This document shows, piece by piece, positions 46,691-57,756 of a stretch of 64,000 bases of DNA; positions within the stretch are counted from its first letter, which is position 1; every line of letters begins with the position of its first letter. The notes beneath the pieces are model-generated. The model made no database searches, was not told where the DNA came from, and was given only the letters and a program-made list of their open reading frames with translations. Position numbers and translations under genes: made by a program. Origin of the DNA: Tanypteryx hageni (Eukaryota > Arthropoda > Insecta > Odonata > Petaluridae); contig CM054115.1 of the NCBI GenBank assembly GCA_028673005.1, positions 188,949,548 to 189,013,547 on the forward strand. Reading direction: 5' to 3'.

Positions 46691-47580
46691 TTTTCATATA
46701 AATAAATAACCTAAATTCCATATTCCATCCGGGCAAACTAAAAATGTCTACCACAATACCAAGGATAGAGATTTTTAGTAAATATAAATTTAGAAGTAAG
46801 TGGCTGAATAGATTTCAAAAATAAATTTCTTTTGTAGGGCTTTAATAGGATCACGAAACGAAATGAAGATGTTAAGAATAGATCAAAAATCAGTGACTCC
46901 ACTATATAATGAAAAATAATGTTCTGATTTCAAAACAAATAAATATATTACTACTTATATATCAGGGAAGAATTTGCTTAACCGATTTCCACCAAATTTA
47001 TACATAGAATCTTAGCATAAATATATTACTAAAACGACACATTTTCACCGGATCGACTAAGCAAGGGTGCCACAATTGCAAAATAAACTTGTCGACAATT
47101 ACGAATTTGGAAGGAATTTTTAAAATCTATTTCAACGAAATTTTGTATGAAGGAGGTGTAAAACATAACAAAAACAACATTAAGATGTTTATCAAAGATA
47201 TGGCAACCATGGCTGCCACATTACTAATAATTTAAATATTTATTTTTACATTCTTTACTGTTGAATGTTCATATTCAATTTGAGGTTCAATTAATATGGA
47301 TAATTTACACGTATGTACAAGACCATAATAACACATTTGGACCCGATCAGCCATACAGTAGTGCCACAATTGCGAATTAAACTCTTTCAGTATTTATGTA
47401 ATGGAATAAGGAATTGGTACAACGGATTTGATACTAAATTTTCTATATACGATTTGTACAACATACAATAATGAAATCAATATGTTTAAAGCGGAGCGAG
47501 ACAGCAGAGCTACCACAGGAAAATTTATAATAATACTTCTTATACACGTATTTCACGTTTTTTAATAAAATATGGTATAT
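46691..47580. repeat. W repeat (module Y)
   Basis: Collinear with 50,641-51,530 and related to 10,191-11,060, with the same TGCCACAAT-cored modules. It ends at the (TCA)n tail of the next element instead of at (TA)n. Confidence 0.7.
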
Positions 47581-47584
47581 TATA

Positions 47585-47845
47585 TCATCATCATCATCAT
47601 CATCATGAGGTGTTCTGCCTCTAGGCAGGTCCCTGGCACCAGCGTTGTCTCCACTCATTTCTGTTCCTTGCCATTTCTTTCATTTCCTGATACCCTCCCC
47701 TTTCTTTCAGATCGTCAAACATTTTTATTCTTCTACGTCCCCTTTTCCTTTCACCTTCTACTGATCCTTCCAACACCATCAATAGTAAACCTTCTCCTCT
47801 CAAGATATGCCCTAACCAGTTACTTTTCCTCCTCTGAATTGTTTC
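47585..47845 (-). mobile_element. 3' end of a non-LTR retrotransposon with (TGA)n tail
   Basis: On the minus strand a frame (47,803-47,621) reads GHIL-like upstream, then MRGEGLL, GSVEGERKRGRRRIKMFDDLKERG, RNRNEWRQRW and a stop, followed by (TGATGA)n at 47,585-47,607. The basic RGRRR stretch with a downstream Trp-rich helix is the usual C-terminus of many RTE/CRACK-like endonuclease-RT proteins, whose elements often end in short TGA-type repeats. 5'-truncated; the exact clade is uncertain. Confidence 0.65.
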
Positions 47846-48340
47846 AAGTAATCTTCAAGTAAAAAAAATAAATCGATTTTTAAAATTTTATCATGTTTTA
47901 TTCACTTGATAAAACCCTTCCCGACCGTAGAGGTCAATAACCTATCCTTATCCATTTCATTTCACCTCCCAATCAACCTTCGACAAGGTAAGACCTGCTG
48001 ATTCCTCGAGAGAGTTTCTCATACGTTGAATCAATTAGATCTGGGATTCGAAAGAGGACAGAGGTGTACATAAACCTTCTACGCATCAGGACGCTCTCCA
48101 AAGGTAATGGATATAATTAATATTTGATATTATTAGTATATTATAAATCTAAGAAATTATTGTTTTGAAAACAATTACTTTTCAGTTATGGACATAAAAC
48201 AACTGGCATAAAGTTGGCCTTCTCCCTTTCCCACCCCACTCAGAACCGGTTTTTCTTTACCTAAAAGTTGGTGACCTACTTAACTCGTCGAAAACCTGCT
48301 TAGAAGGGTAAACGACCGACCGAAGACACGCGCTGAGGAG
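47846..48340. other. Unassigned spacer
   Basis: AT-rich sequence with no ORF, RNA gene or repeat that I recognise. Confidence 0.4.
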
Positions 48341-48870
48341 AAACCAAAACACACGCAGATGTAAATATTGGAAGGCCCTATCCCCTCCACGGGTCAACGA
48401 CTGGTGCAGAAGCGAAAGGGTCATTCAACTTTCACTTGGTTACACCATATCGCACTAACCCATACCAAACAGGTAAACATTGCGAATATCAAAAATAACG
48501 CAAAACCAATACCATTACCTTACACAATATCACCGCCATTCGAATGCAGAAAACACGCAATGACGGAAACAGACCTACCACTAGGTCAATGACTCTGCAA
48601 AATCACATCTTTACACTTCATCACACTCCTCTATCATGCCCACAACAAGGCCAATGACCGAAACAAACCTACCACTTGGTCAATGACTCTGCAAAATCAC
48701 ATCTTTACAAATACACACCTCAAACATGTAAACATTGCGAAAGTTAGGGTAAACGAATGACGCAGAAGCGAAAGGGTCATTCAACTTCAATAAGAATATC
48801 AACAATAACGCAAAACCAATACCATTACCTTACACAATATCACATCATTCCACAACACCATCACCATCAA
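48341..48870. repeat. Minisatellite-like repeats, second locus
   Basis: Shares its phrases with 7,321-8,080 (GGTCAATGACTCTGCAAAAT, CAATGACCGAAACA, ACCTTACACAATATCAC). It is followed by the same spacer and CR1 endonuclease debris. Confidence 0.6.
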
Positions 48871-49204
48871 TTTTTATAAATAAACGAATTTAATAAATCT
48901 TACCGTTTATACGTTAATGCGCATGGATGTCTATTGCTGAAGGGTATTCGAGCGGAAAAGAAAACACCCCCTTTGTCCCTAGTCTACGTTCTAGCCGAGT
49001 ACGGTAATAGTTGTCTCATTGGCAACAACCGATAAAATGTGATTTAAAATGCAAATCACTAGGGTTCTGTAGACATTCAAGAAAATAGATTAATCATCAA
49101 AGTTCTGTGATAAGAATTAGAAACTACGCTCTTTTCCCCTCAGAATAGCACAAACCTTGCTCCGAAAACACAATTTAAGGATATTTAAGTCATTCCCATT
49201 AAAC

Positions 49205-49820
49205 AAACGTATAAAAAAGTTTCTTTGAGGTTGAGAGTGCCTCTCGATTTTCAATTTACATTTTGCATATACGGCTAGATGATCACATATTCCATCTTCC
49301 AGGGTGATTTTGTTTATTCATTCAGGCAAGTTATTTCCTAATAAATCTAATATGTTGCCCTAACCCGTTGTTTTTTTGAAAAATTGATTGAGTGAGTGCT
49401 CGCACAATGTCTAGATTAATGCCTCACATAATTTTCGTTCTTTACCTCTAAATTCGAGACATAGGTTTTCCAATCAAATTAAGCGTAAGTTAAAGTCACC
49501 ACCCAGTATAATGATTCCTTTTTGGTTTATCAGTCTAAACTTTGATAATTGATTCTCGAGATTTAAAATACAACCTTCACCAGCTTTAGGTGGCCTGTAA
49601 AACGAGCATTAGAACATCTTTTTGCAGCCTTCTTTACTTATCCGGCACGATTTCCTCGTCACTATCGGAATCTCACATCCATCGTACTTATCGGCAACCG
49701 CTATGAAAACCCACCCGCCCGGTCTATTTGCGCGAACTTTTCATTAGACACGATAGCCTCTAGGAAATATCCCTTGACTATGAATCTCAACCGTTAACAA
49801 ACTTTCTGTGCCTATCATTT
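49205..49820 (-). pseudogene. CR1 ORF2 endonuclease fragment
   Basis: Collinear with 8,481-9,085 but heavily broken; no long frame remains. It is cut short at about 49,818 (CTGTGCCTATCA) and joined directly to ORF1 debris, so part of the endonuclease start is deleted relative to the 8.5-kb copy. Confidence 0.65.
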
Positions 49821-49859
49821 TTATCATTACAGAATCTATCGTGATTCATATTTTATACA

Positions 49860-50640
49860 AACGCATCGATTATCTCCTTACCCAAAAAGTACCTACTCCC
49901 TGTCCTCTCTAGCCGAAAAAAAATCCATACTGTGCTCAAGAATCCTACGCGCTACTCTTCGGGCATGTAATGAACACCAGAGTGATCCTGTGGTGCCGTG
50001 CCGTAGGTCGGCGAAGTCCACTCCCAAGTCTCGCCAGAAATTCCAAGGCCTTCGTTTCAGACCGTGAACCATACTCCAATTCTCAGAAACGCGATCAATC
50101 CTAGGGACTATACCGCAGACAGTAAGCCGCACATCGGAAGCCTACTTTTCCCGGACACGAGCAAACTCAGACGACAAGACCTTAAAATAACTTAAAAATC
50201 TCCTCAAACCCGCGTTTCGAGGTGCCGTTAGTCCCATCATGGGTCACCACTCGCAGCCGAGAGCAACCTGTAGCCACTATAGCTTCTCTCACCGTGTTGG
50301 TCACTTGCGGCACCGTGCCTTTTGATATACATCTGGAGAAGACCCGCTCTTCAACTCCCCCACGGCGGGCACTTTATAACATTGGTGACATCACACGTCA
50401 AACGTTAGAGCTTCCTAACACTAACAACCCCTTCTTCCCAAACCGACTCTCCTTGGGCCCGGACTCCATCGTAGATGCCGGAATGGATACCGACGCAATG
50501 GCTGTTAAGTCGTCCTCCGACAGCACTTCGAACCTATTACTGACATGAAGAGGGTCCGCCGAAGTATTTCTAACTCCTTCCCACCGAAGCACCACTCCAC
50601 AATCCCCATCATGGATTTTAGCCAAATGTGGAGTATATCA
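49860..50640 (-). pseudogene. CR1 ORF1 esterase remnant (variant b)
   Basis: The best frames are 50,625-50,398 (GDCGVVLRWEG through VLGSSNV, then a stop) and 50,132-49,893 (CGIVPRIDRV, DFADLRH). Compared with 11,761-12,204, a nonsense change after GSSNV splits the frame. Confidence 0.7.
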
Positions 50641-51526
50641 TTTTCATATAAATAAATAACCTAATTTCCATATTTCATCCGGGAAAACTAAAAATGTCTA
50701 CCACAATACCAAGGTTAGAGATTTTTAGTAAATATAAATTTAGAAGTAAGTGCCTGAATAGATTTCAAAAATAAATTTCTTTTGTAGGGCTTTAATAGGA
50801 TCACGAAACGAAATGAAGATGTTAAGAATAGATCAAAAATCAGTGACTCCACTATATAATGAAAAATAATGTTCTGATTTCAAAACAAATAAATATATTA
50901 CTACTTATATATCAGGGAAGAATTTGCTTAACCGATTTCCACCAAATTTATACATAGAATCTTAGCATAAATATATTACTAAAACGACATATTTTCACCG
51001 GATCGACTAAGCAAGGGTGCCACAATTGCAAAATAAACTTGTCGACAATTACGAATTTGGAAGGAATTTTTAAAATCTATTTCAACGAAATTTTGTATGA
51101 AGGAGGTGTAAAACATAACAAAAACAACATTAAGATGTTTATCAAAGATATGGCAACCATGGCTTCCACATTACTAATAATTTAAATATTTATTTTTACA
51201 TTCTTTACTGTTGAATGTTCATATTCAATTTGAGGTTCAATTAATATGGATAATTTACACGTATGTACAAGACCATAATAACACATTTGGACCCGATCAG
51301 CCATACAGTAGTGCCACAATTGCGAATTAAACTCTTTCAGTATTTATGGATTGGAATAAGGAATTGGTACAATGGATTTGATACTAAATTTTCTATATAC
51401 GATTTGTACAACATACAATAATGAAATCAATATGTTTAAAGCGGAGCGAGACAGCAGAGCTACCACAGGAAAATTTATAATAATACTTCTTAAACACGTA
51501 TTTCACGTTTTTTAAATAAAATATGG

Positions 51527-51530
<4 letters not shown>
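50641..51530. repeat. W repeat (module Y)
   Basis: Nearly identical to 46,691-47,580, with the same TGCCACAAT-like cores about 146 nt apart. No genes. Confidence 0.7.

Positions 51531-51532
<2 letters not shown>

Positions 51533-51582
<50 letters not shown>
51533..51582. repeat. (TA)n microsatellite
   Basis: A pure TA run between the W repeat and the T head TCATTCTATATAGACG. Confidence 0.95.
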
Positions 51583-51584
<2 letters not shown>

Positions 51585-52289
51585 TTCTATATAGACGTTT
51601 CTTACGGAGGAGGAGGATATAACATACTAGTAGAAGGTGCTTGCATACTGCAAGCATTTAATCTCTCCTTGAAGAAAGCATTCACTTTTCAGACAGATAT
51701 TTCGTCATTACAAATATTTTTTTAATTCTAAAGATTTCACCTCCGCAGCGATTTTCGTATTTTCCCTATGTAAAAATAATGGATTAAAACAATCCCTAAA
51801 CTTTGCAGTTTTGGAAATTTTATACTTTCTCTATTGTGGGGTACTATACTAATGCTACACATTTTAATTTAATTTAATTTTAAAATTTTAATTTGTTTTG
51901 CAGTTAAAAATTCATAAATTTTAAACAAATATGTATATATTTAGATACTACGGGGAGAGTTACAAAGCTGAAAGATTTTTATGCGGCATTTAAATTTTAA
52001 CTATTAGATAATTGTTATTTCACTTCTAGAAATGCTACAACTTTAAAAGTTGACTGAAATGTATAGCATTAGATCCTTATAATGAAGAAAGTGTAAAATA
52101 TTTAAAATTGCAACATTTTGGGATTATTTAAAACTATTATTTTTACATTTGGGAAAAAAGGGAAATCGCTGGGGAGGTGAAATCTTTAGAATTGAAAGAA
52201 AATTTGTAATGATTAAATGTCTGTCTGAAAAATGAATGTTTTTTCAAGGTGAGATGAAATGATTGCAGTATGCAAGCACCAACTACTAG
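51583..52289. mobile_element. T elements: reversed copy then forward copy
   Basis: A reversed copy (to about 51,885) with CTAGTAG near 51,627 is followed directly by the distal half of a forward copy. The forward copy ends in GCAGTATGCAAGCACCAACTA and CTAG at 52,286-52,289, then T and (TG)n(TA)n. The arrangement mirrors module X. Confidence 0.55.
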
Positions 52290-52298
52290 TGTGTGTGT

Positions 52299-52301
<3 letters not shown>

Positions 52302-52331
<30 letters not shown>
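52302..52331. repeat. (TA)n microsatellite
   Basis: A TA run at the exact 5' edge of the truncated Penelope-like element. Confidence 0.9.
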
Positions 52332-52334
<3 letters not shown>

Positions 52335-53240
52335 CACATCAAACCCACCAACAGTCTCCAATACCTCCACCTTGATAGCTGCCATCCCCTTCATACCAAA
52401 ACCTCTATCCCCTATGCCATTGCTCGTCGAGGATGGAGGCTTTGTTCCGATAGAGCATCCCTTCTAGAGTATTACTCTGTCCTCGAGGATGCTCTTCTCA
52501 AACGTGGTTACCCTCCAGTCTTGGTCCGCGAACAGATCCATAGGGCGATGACGCCTACCCACATTGGATCTCATCCTCACACACCCACTATTCCTGCATC
52601 TACTCCTCCACTCACTCTTACGACACTTTTCCATCCTGGTATCCACGAAGCTCTCAAAACAACCCTTCATGCTGCCCACCCAATTCTTACCTCTTCCTCC
52701 CATCAGTCCCTCTTTATCAACCTTTTTGCCAATCCTCCGCTCCTCTCCTTCCGCCGGCCCCCAAATTTGGGAAATATCTTGTGGAGGAAGGAACTTCCCA
52801 CTTCTACCACGCTTCTTGCAATAGGTTCCCACCCCTGCGGAAAACCTCGCTGCCTCACTTGCCCTATCCACCTACCATCATCTTCTTTCTCGAGTCCCTC
52901 CACCAACATCACCTACCCCATCACCTCCAGAAGCAACTGCACCACCCGTAACGTCATTTACCTTCTTACCTGCACCCTTTGTCCCGCGTTTTACGTAGGC
53001 CTCACCAGCAATCCGTTAAACATCCGAATGAACGGTCACCGGAATAGCGTTTCTCTCAGACGCCCCCTCCCAGTTGCATTACATGCTAATACCAACAATG
53101 TCCCCTTCAATAGTTGCTACAATGTTAGGATTATTCGCGCTTTACCCTATGACACTCCTGCCCCCCTTCTCCGACACTGGGAACTAGCACATATCCATCT
53201 TCTCGACTCTTTCTCTCCGCCTGTCCTCAACCTCCGCTAA
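52332..53240 (+). pseudogene. Penelope-like element: RT thumb and GIY-YIG endonuclease, 5'-truncated
   Basis: The frame enters from the (TA)n tract with HIKPTNSLQYLHLDSCHP and IPYAIARRGWRLCSD, the C-terminal RT part of Penelope-like proteins. A Cys-rich linker follows (GKPRCLTCP). The GIY-YIG nuclease comes next: VIYLLTCTLCPAFYVGLTS, with the Arg/His of IRMNGHRN, and the usual end LLRHWELAHIHLLDS. The catalytic RT motifs are missing, so it cannot retrotranspose. The nuclease part is open to its natural stop and keeps the main motif residues. It is about 300 codons long versus roughly 600-900 for full proteins. Codons before 52,332 come from the microsatellite. Confidence 0.85.
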
Positions 53241-53595
53241 CCCTATTAGCCCCCTTACAATGTCTCCTTGTTTCTTTGTAACTATTCGCACTCTACCTCA
53301 TCACACTCCCTCTTTATTGGCTATCCACCCCTCCTACTCCCCAACTCCTCCAATCATCAACCTCCCACACCACCCTGTCATTCCCCGCCCAGTGTTTCAC
53401 TTTACGTTACTCATTCGCTGAAGAAGGGCTTAGGCCCGATAAGCTTTCGTGTGTTTTTGTGTTCGTGTGTTTTACGTGTCTCTTCGACGCCCCCAGCAGC
53501 CTGCCAGCTTGGTCCTCAACTTGGTGAGTGTCCGCTGGGCTTCCCTCAACACCTTGTTGCCACCCTCATCACTACCTTTTCTTTTCCTTTAGTTA
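53241..53595 (+). mobile_element. Penelope-like element 3' UTR
   Basis: Pyrimidine-rich after the stop, then AAGAAGGGCTTAGGCCCGAT and a tract ending in AACACCTTGTTGCCACCCTC. It joins (TA)n at 53,596. Its last part recurs reversed at 27,036-27,110 and 63,727-63,800. Confidence 0.7.
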
Positions 53596-53616
53596 ATATA
53601 TATATATATATATATG
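53596..53616. repeat. (TA)n microsatellite
   Basis: A short TA run at the 3' edge of the Penelope-like element, matching the run at its 5' edge. Confidence 0.9.
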
Positions 53617-54600
53617 TAACTAAAATATAATATTTCAAACGAGTCTACTAAACAGACCCACCACAATATCAAGGTTAGTAGTTTTTTGCACAAACTGACG
53701 AGATGGACCTATTAGATGATAGATATAACAAATATGTTTATTAAAATGGCCATTTGATAGAGAATAACGCCCGCTCAAGTTCCAAATTTTCTCGAATATA
53801 AGACATTACTGGCTAAATGCCATTCCCAAATCGATAATAAAATCTCAAATATATTTAAATTTCGGAAATATAGAAATTAATATACCCCTGTTCCGCATAG
53901 GATGCGTGGCATAAATTAGACGGGCTCGCACAATGTCTCGATTAATGCCTCACATAATTTTCGTTCTTTGCCTCTAGATTCCAGACATAGTTTTTCCATT
54001 CAATTGAGCGTAAGTTACAGTCACCACCCACTATAATGATTCCTTTTTGGTTTATCAGTCTAAGCTTTGATAATTGATTCCCGAGATTTAAAATGCAATC
54101 TTCACCAGCGATAGGTGGTCTGTAAAATGAGCATTAGAACACCTATTTGCAGCATTCCTTAATTATCCCGCACGAAACTCTCTCAATTTCCTCGTCTCTA
54201 TCGGAATCTCACATCTATCGTACTTATCGGCAACCGCTATGAAAACCCACCCGCCCGGTCTATTTGCGCTAACTTTTCTATAGACACGATAGTCTCTAGG
54301 AAATATCTCTTGATTATGAATCTCCACCGTTAACAATCTTTCTGTGCCTGTCGATACATTGGCGTGCAGACTGTGAATAATATGCTCGAACTCAGCAATT
54401 TTCCTACCGATGCAAGGGAGGTTCAGTTCGACGACGTTTAATTTCTCACTATCACTTCGCATATAAATCTCATTAATTGTTTGTCATCGCATCAAATATG
54501 GAATTGAGACCCGTCGCACTCTTTACGTAACATTCTATCAATGACCTATCGCGAAATTGGTGCTGCATGTTACTGTGAAATTCGTTCTTATCTCTCCTTT
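53617..54600 (-). pseudogene. Distal module X: W flank and CR1 endonuclease fragment
   Basis: 53,617-53,925 matches the W-type flank at 17,205-17,490. From 53,930 the CR1 endonuclease debris follows, with the best frame 54,462-54,163 (SEKLNVVELNLPCIGRKI, IFPRDYRVYRKVSANRPGG). The proximal half of module X is replaced by the Penelope-like element. Confidence 0.75.
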
Positions 54601-54664
54601 TAAGTGCATTTACCTAACTCTCGGACTATATTTTATCATTATATAATCTATCTTGATTCTTATT

Positions 54665-55390
54665 TTATACAAACGCTTCGATTATCTCCTTACCCAAAAT
54701 GTACCAAATACCTGTCCTTCTCTCTAGCCTACTGTGCTCAAGAATCCTACGCGCTACTCTCTGAGCCGATTCGGGTATATCCAGTGGTGCCCAGCACGAT
54801 TCGATGTTCGGCCGTAGGTCGACGAAGTCCACTACCAAGCCTCGAGAGAAATTCCAAGGCCTTCGATTCAGACCGTCAACCATACTCCAATCCTCAGAAA
54901 CGCGGTCAATCCTAGGGACTATACCGCAGACAGTAAGCCGAACATCGGAAGCCTACTTTTCTCGGACACGAGCAAACTCAGTCCTCATTTCCTTAAAATA
55001 ACTTAAAAATCTCCTAGGACCCGCGCTTCGAGGTGCCGATAGACCCAACATGGGCCACCACCCGCAGCCGAGAGCAACCTGTAGCCACTACCGCTTCTCA
55101 CACCGTGTTGGTCACTTGCGGCACCGAGTCTTTTGATATACATCTGAAGAAGACCCACATTACACGTCGAACGTTAGAGCTACCTAAAACTAACAGCCCC
55201 CCATTCCCAAACCGACTCTCCTTGAGCCCGGACTCCAACGTAGATGTCGGAATGGATACGGGCGCAATGTCCTCCGACAACACCTCGAAACTAATACTTA
55301 CATGAAGAAGGTCCGCCGAAGCATTCCCAACTCCTTTCCACAGCAGGACCACTCCACCATCCCCCTCATGGATTTTAGCCAAATGTGGAG
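54665..55390 (-). pseudogene. CR1 ORF1 esterase remnant (variant a)
   Basis: Collinear with 18,306-19,040. 55,382-55,098 reads GDGGVVLLWKG, ASADLLHVS and VLGSSNVRRV, and 54,883-54,665 holds DFVDLRPN. Several frame breaks lie between them. Confidence 0.75.
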
Positions 55391-56290
55391 TATATCATTT
55401 TCATATAAATAAATAACCTAAATTCCATATTTCATCCGGGCAAACTAAAAATGTCTACCACAATACCAAGGTTTGAGATTTTTAGTAACTATAAATTTAG
55501 AAGTAAGTGGCTGAATAGATTTCAAAAATAAATTTCATTTGTAGGGCTTTAATAGGATCACAAAACGAAATGAAGATGTTAAGAATAGATCAAAAAACTG
55601 TGACTCCACTATATAATGAAAAATAATGTTCTGATTTCAAAACAAATAAATATATTACTACTTATATATCAGGGAAGAATTTGCTTAACCGATTTCCACC
55701 AAATTTATACATAGAATCTTAGCATAAATATATTACTAAAACGACACATTTTCACCGGATCGACTAAGCAAGGGTGCCACAATTGCAAAATAAATTTGTC
55801 GACAATTACGAATTTGGAAGGAATTGTTAAAATCTATTTCAACGAAAATTTGTATGAAGGAGGTGTAAAACATAATAAAAAAAACATTAAGATGTTTAGA
55901 AAAGATATGGCAATCATGGCTGCCACATTACTAATAATTTAAATATTTATTTTTACATTCTTTACTGTTGAATGTTCATATTCAATTTGAGGTTCAATTA
56001 ATATGGATAATTTACACGTATGTACAAGACCATAATAACACATTTGGACCCGATCAGCCATACAGTAGTGCCACAATTGCGAATTAAACTCTCAGTATTT
56101 ATGGATTGGAATAAGGAATTGGTACAACGGATTTGATACTAAATTTTCTATATACGATTTGTACAACATACAATAATGAAATCAATATGTTTAAAGCGGA
56201 GCTTGACAGCCGAGCTACAACATTAAAATTTAAAATAATATTTCTTATACACGTATATCTAGAGAACTGACATAACTTTTAAAAAAATAA
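55391..56290. repeat. W repeat (module Y)
   Basis: The same family and order as the other Y modules. It diverges near 56,215 and is followed by (TA)n with no T copy. Confidence 0.7.
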
Positions 56291-56297
56291 AAAATGG

Positions 56298-56302
<5 letters not shown>

Positions 56303-56363
<61 letters not shown>
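56303..56363. repeat. (TA)n microsatellite
   Basis: A pure TA run of about 60 bases. Confidence 0.95.
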
Positions 56364-56365
<2 letters not shown>

Positions 56366-56369
56366 AATA

Positions 56370-56640
56370 ACCAAAATATAATATTACAAACCGAGTCTAC
56401 TAAACAGACCCACCACATTACCAAGGTTAGTAGTTTTCTGTAACTATGAATTGGGAAGGTATTTACTGAATGGATTTCAGAGTAATTTGGAATGTAGGGC
56501 GCTTATAGATTGGAAAACGACATGATTATGTTTAGAATAGATCAAAAATGCATGGCTAACACAATATAAGGAAAAATAATTTCCCGTTTTCAAATCGAAT
56601 TTATTAGTATACCCGTGTGTATCCCTTAATCTTTTAACAT
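56370..56640. repeat. Diverged W-type repeat
   Basis: It begins ACCAAAATATAATATTAC and contains CCAAGGTTAGTAG and GAATAGATCAAAAATGCATGG. It aligns with the start of W repeats and with 17,205-17,290 but is more diverged than any other copy. Confidence 0.6.
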
Positions 56641-56999
56641 AGTGTTTCCTAGCCTAATGACATACTTCGGCAGTTTTTAGTTTAAAATATTTTTCGGGTT
56701 TTCTACATATATTTTCTTTATTGAAATGAAAATTCAAACAAGGGTTTAGTCATTTATTTTATTCAATAACACTTTACACATATTGCAATTTTGACATATT
56801 TTAATTTTCCCAACAAGAAATATATTTATTCATTTTTTTCTGTATTGCGTTCTCTGATCTTCACGTCCTGAAAAACAAAAAAAGGAAATAAGTGATTAGA
56901 TAGATAATTAAAGAGAGTAGAAATGTATCACTCTAACAGAACTTGGATTATGATATGATATGATATAACGTGAAAAAGCGAAATAATGTATGATTTTAC

Positions 57000-57065
57000 C
57001 AGTATACCCCATAGATAGCTCCACTCCTTGTCCTTCTCTTCATGACTTTATCTGCAGTGTATGGC
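57000..57065 (-). other. Exon-like segment B (66 nt)
   Basis: On the minus strand, a T-rich tract and TAGCAG precede it and a GTAAAA donor follows. Its sequence resembles exon-like segment A, with a shared GAGAAGGACAAGGAG-like core. In the frame shared with A it contains a TGA; another frame is open. It may be a decayed duplicate exon, or chance. Confidence 0.25.
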
Positions 57066-57687
57066 CTGCTACGTAAAAAATAGAATCGCATCAGAATATT
57101 TTTTTATAAGTTGGCAGTGCGATAAATGAATAAATCATCAACATGTTAATATGTATAATTGATCATAAAGTGATTTTGACTAATGAGCATTTCGTCGTAG
57201 CCAACAAAAATAACACAATGGTATGCAAAGAGCGGAAAAGAAAAGCATATATGTAACCATTTTATTGGAACTTCATAATTTAACAAACAGCCGATTCATC
57301 GTTAAAACAGAAAAGTATTTATTTTATTAAATGACGAGATTGGTTGGTACGTTAATAGCAATGCAAACATTTTAACTGCTGTAGTAATACTGGAACAATC
57401 TAGGAAAGATATAATATTCAATCGAACATTTCCTTGCTATTTTAAGAAACCACAGTGCTACACAATCTCTCGGTTTTCTTACAAGTAATTAAAACATTTC
57501 ATTTAGACTTGTAAAACCTTAATATGCCACAGAAAAATTTTAACATTGTTGTTGCCTAAACATGAACAATCAATAGAATTAAGAGACTTTTTATAGCAAT
57601 GGGCGTGGTAAATAATAATTATACTATAATAGTTAAATTTAAATCAGGATAATTACAGTAAATATTAAAGAAGTGAAAATTTATTAC

Positions 57688-57756
57688 CGATAGATTGCAT
57701 CATCCCTTTGGCTCCGTGACCTTCTCCCTGGACGCTTTCCTTTATGATGTGAATGC
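57688..57756 (-). other. Exon-like segment A (69 nt)
   Basis: On the minus strand a GCAG acceptor precedes it and GTAATA follows. Two frames are open. In the frame compatible with the phase of the segment at 60,642 it reads IHIIKESVQGEGHGAKGMM. The HGxK core is shared with that segment. No family is recognised. Confidence 0.3.

Noticed and set aside
52464..52871. 135-codon minus-strand ORF opposite the Penelope-like gene
   Set aside because: The plus strand encodes the recognised RT/GIY-YIG protein; the antisense frame shows no family.
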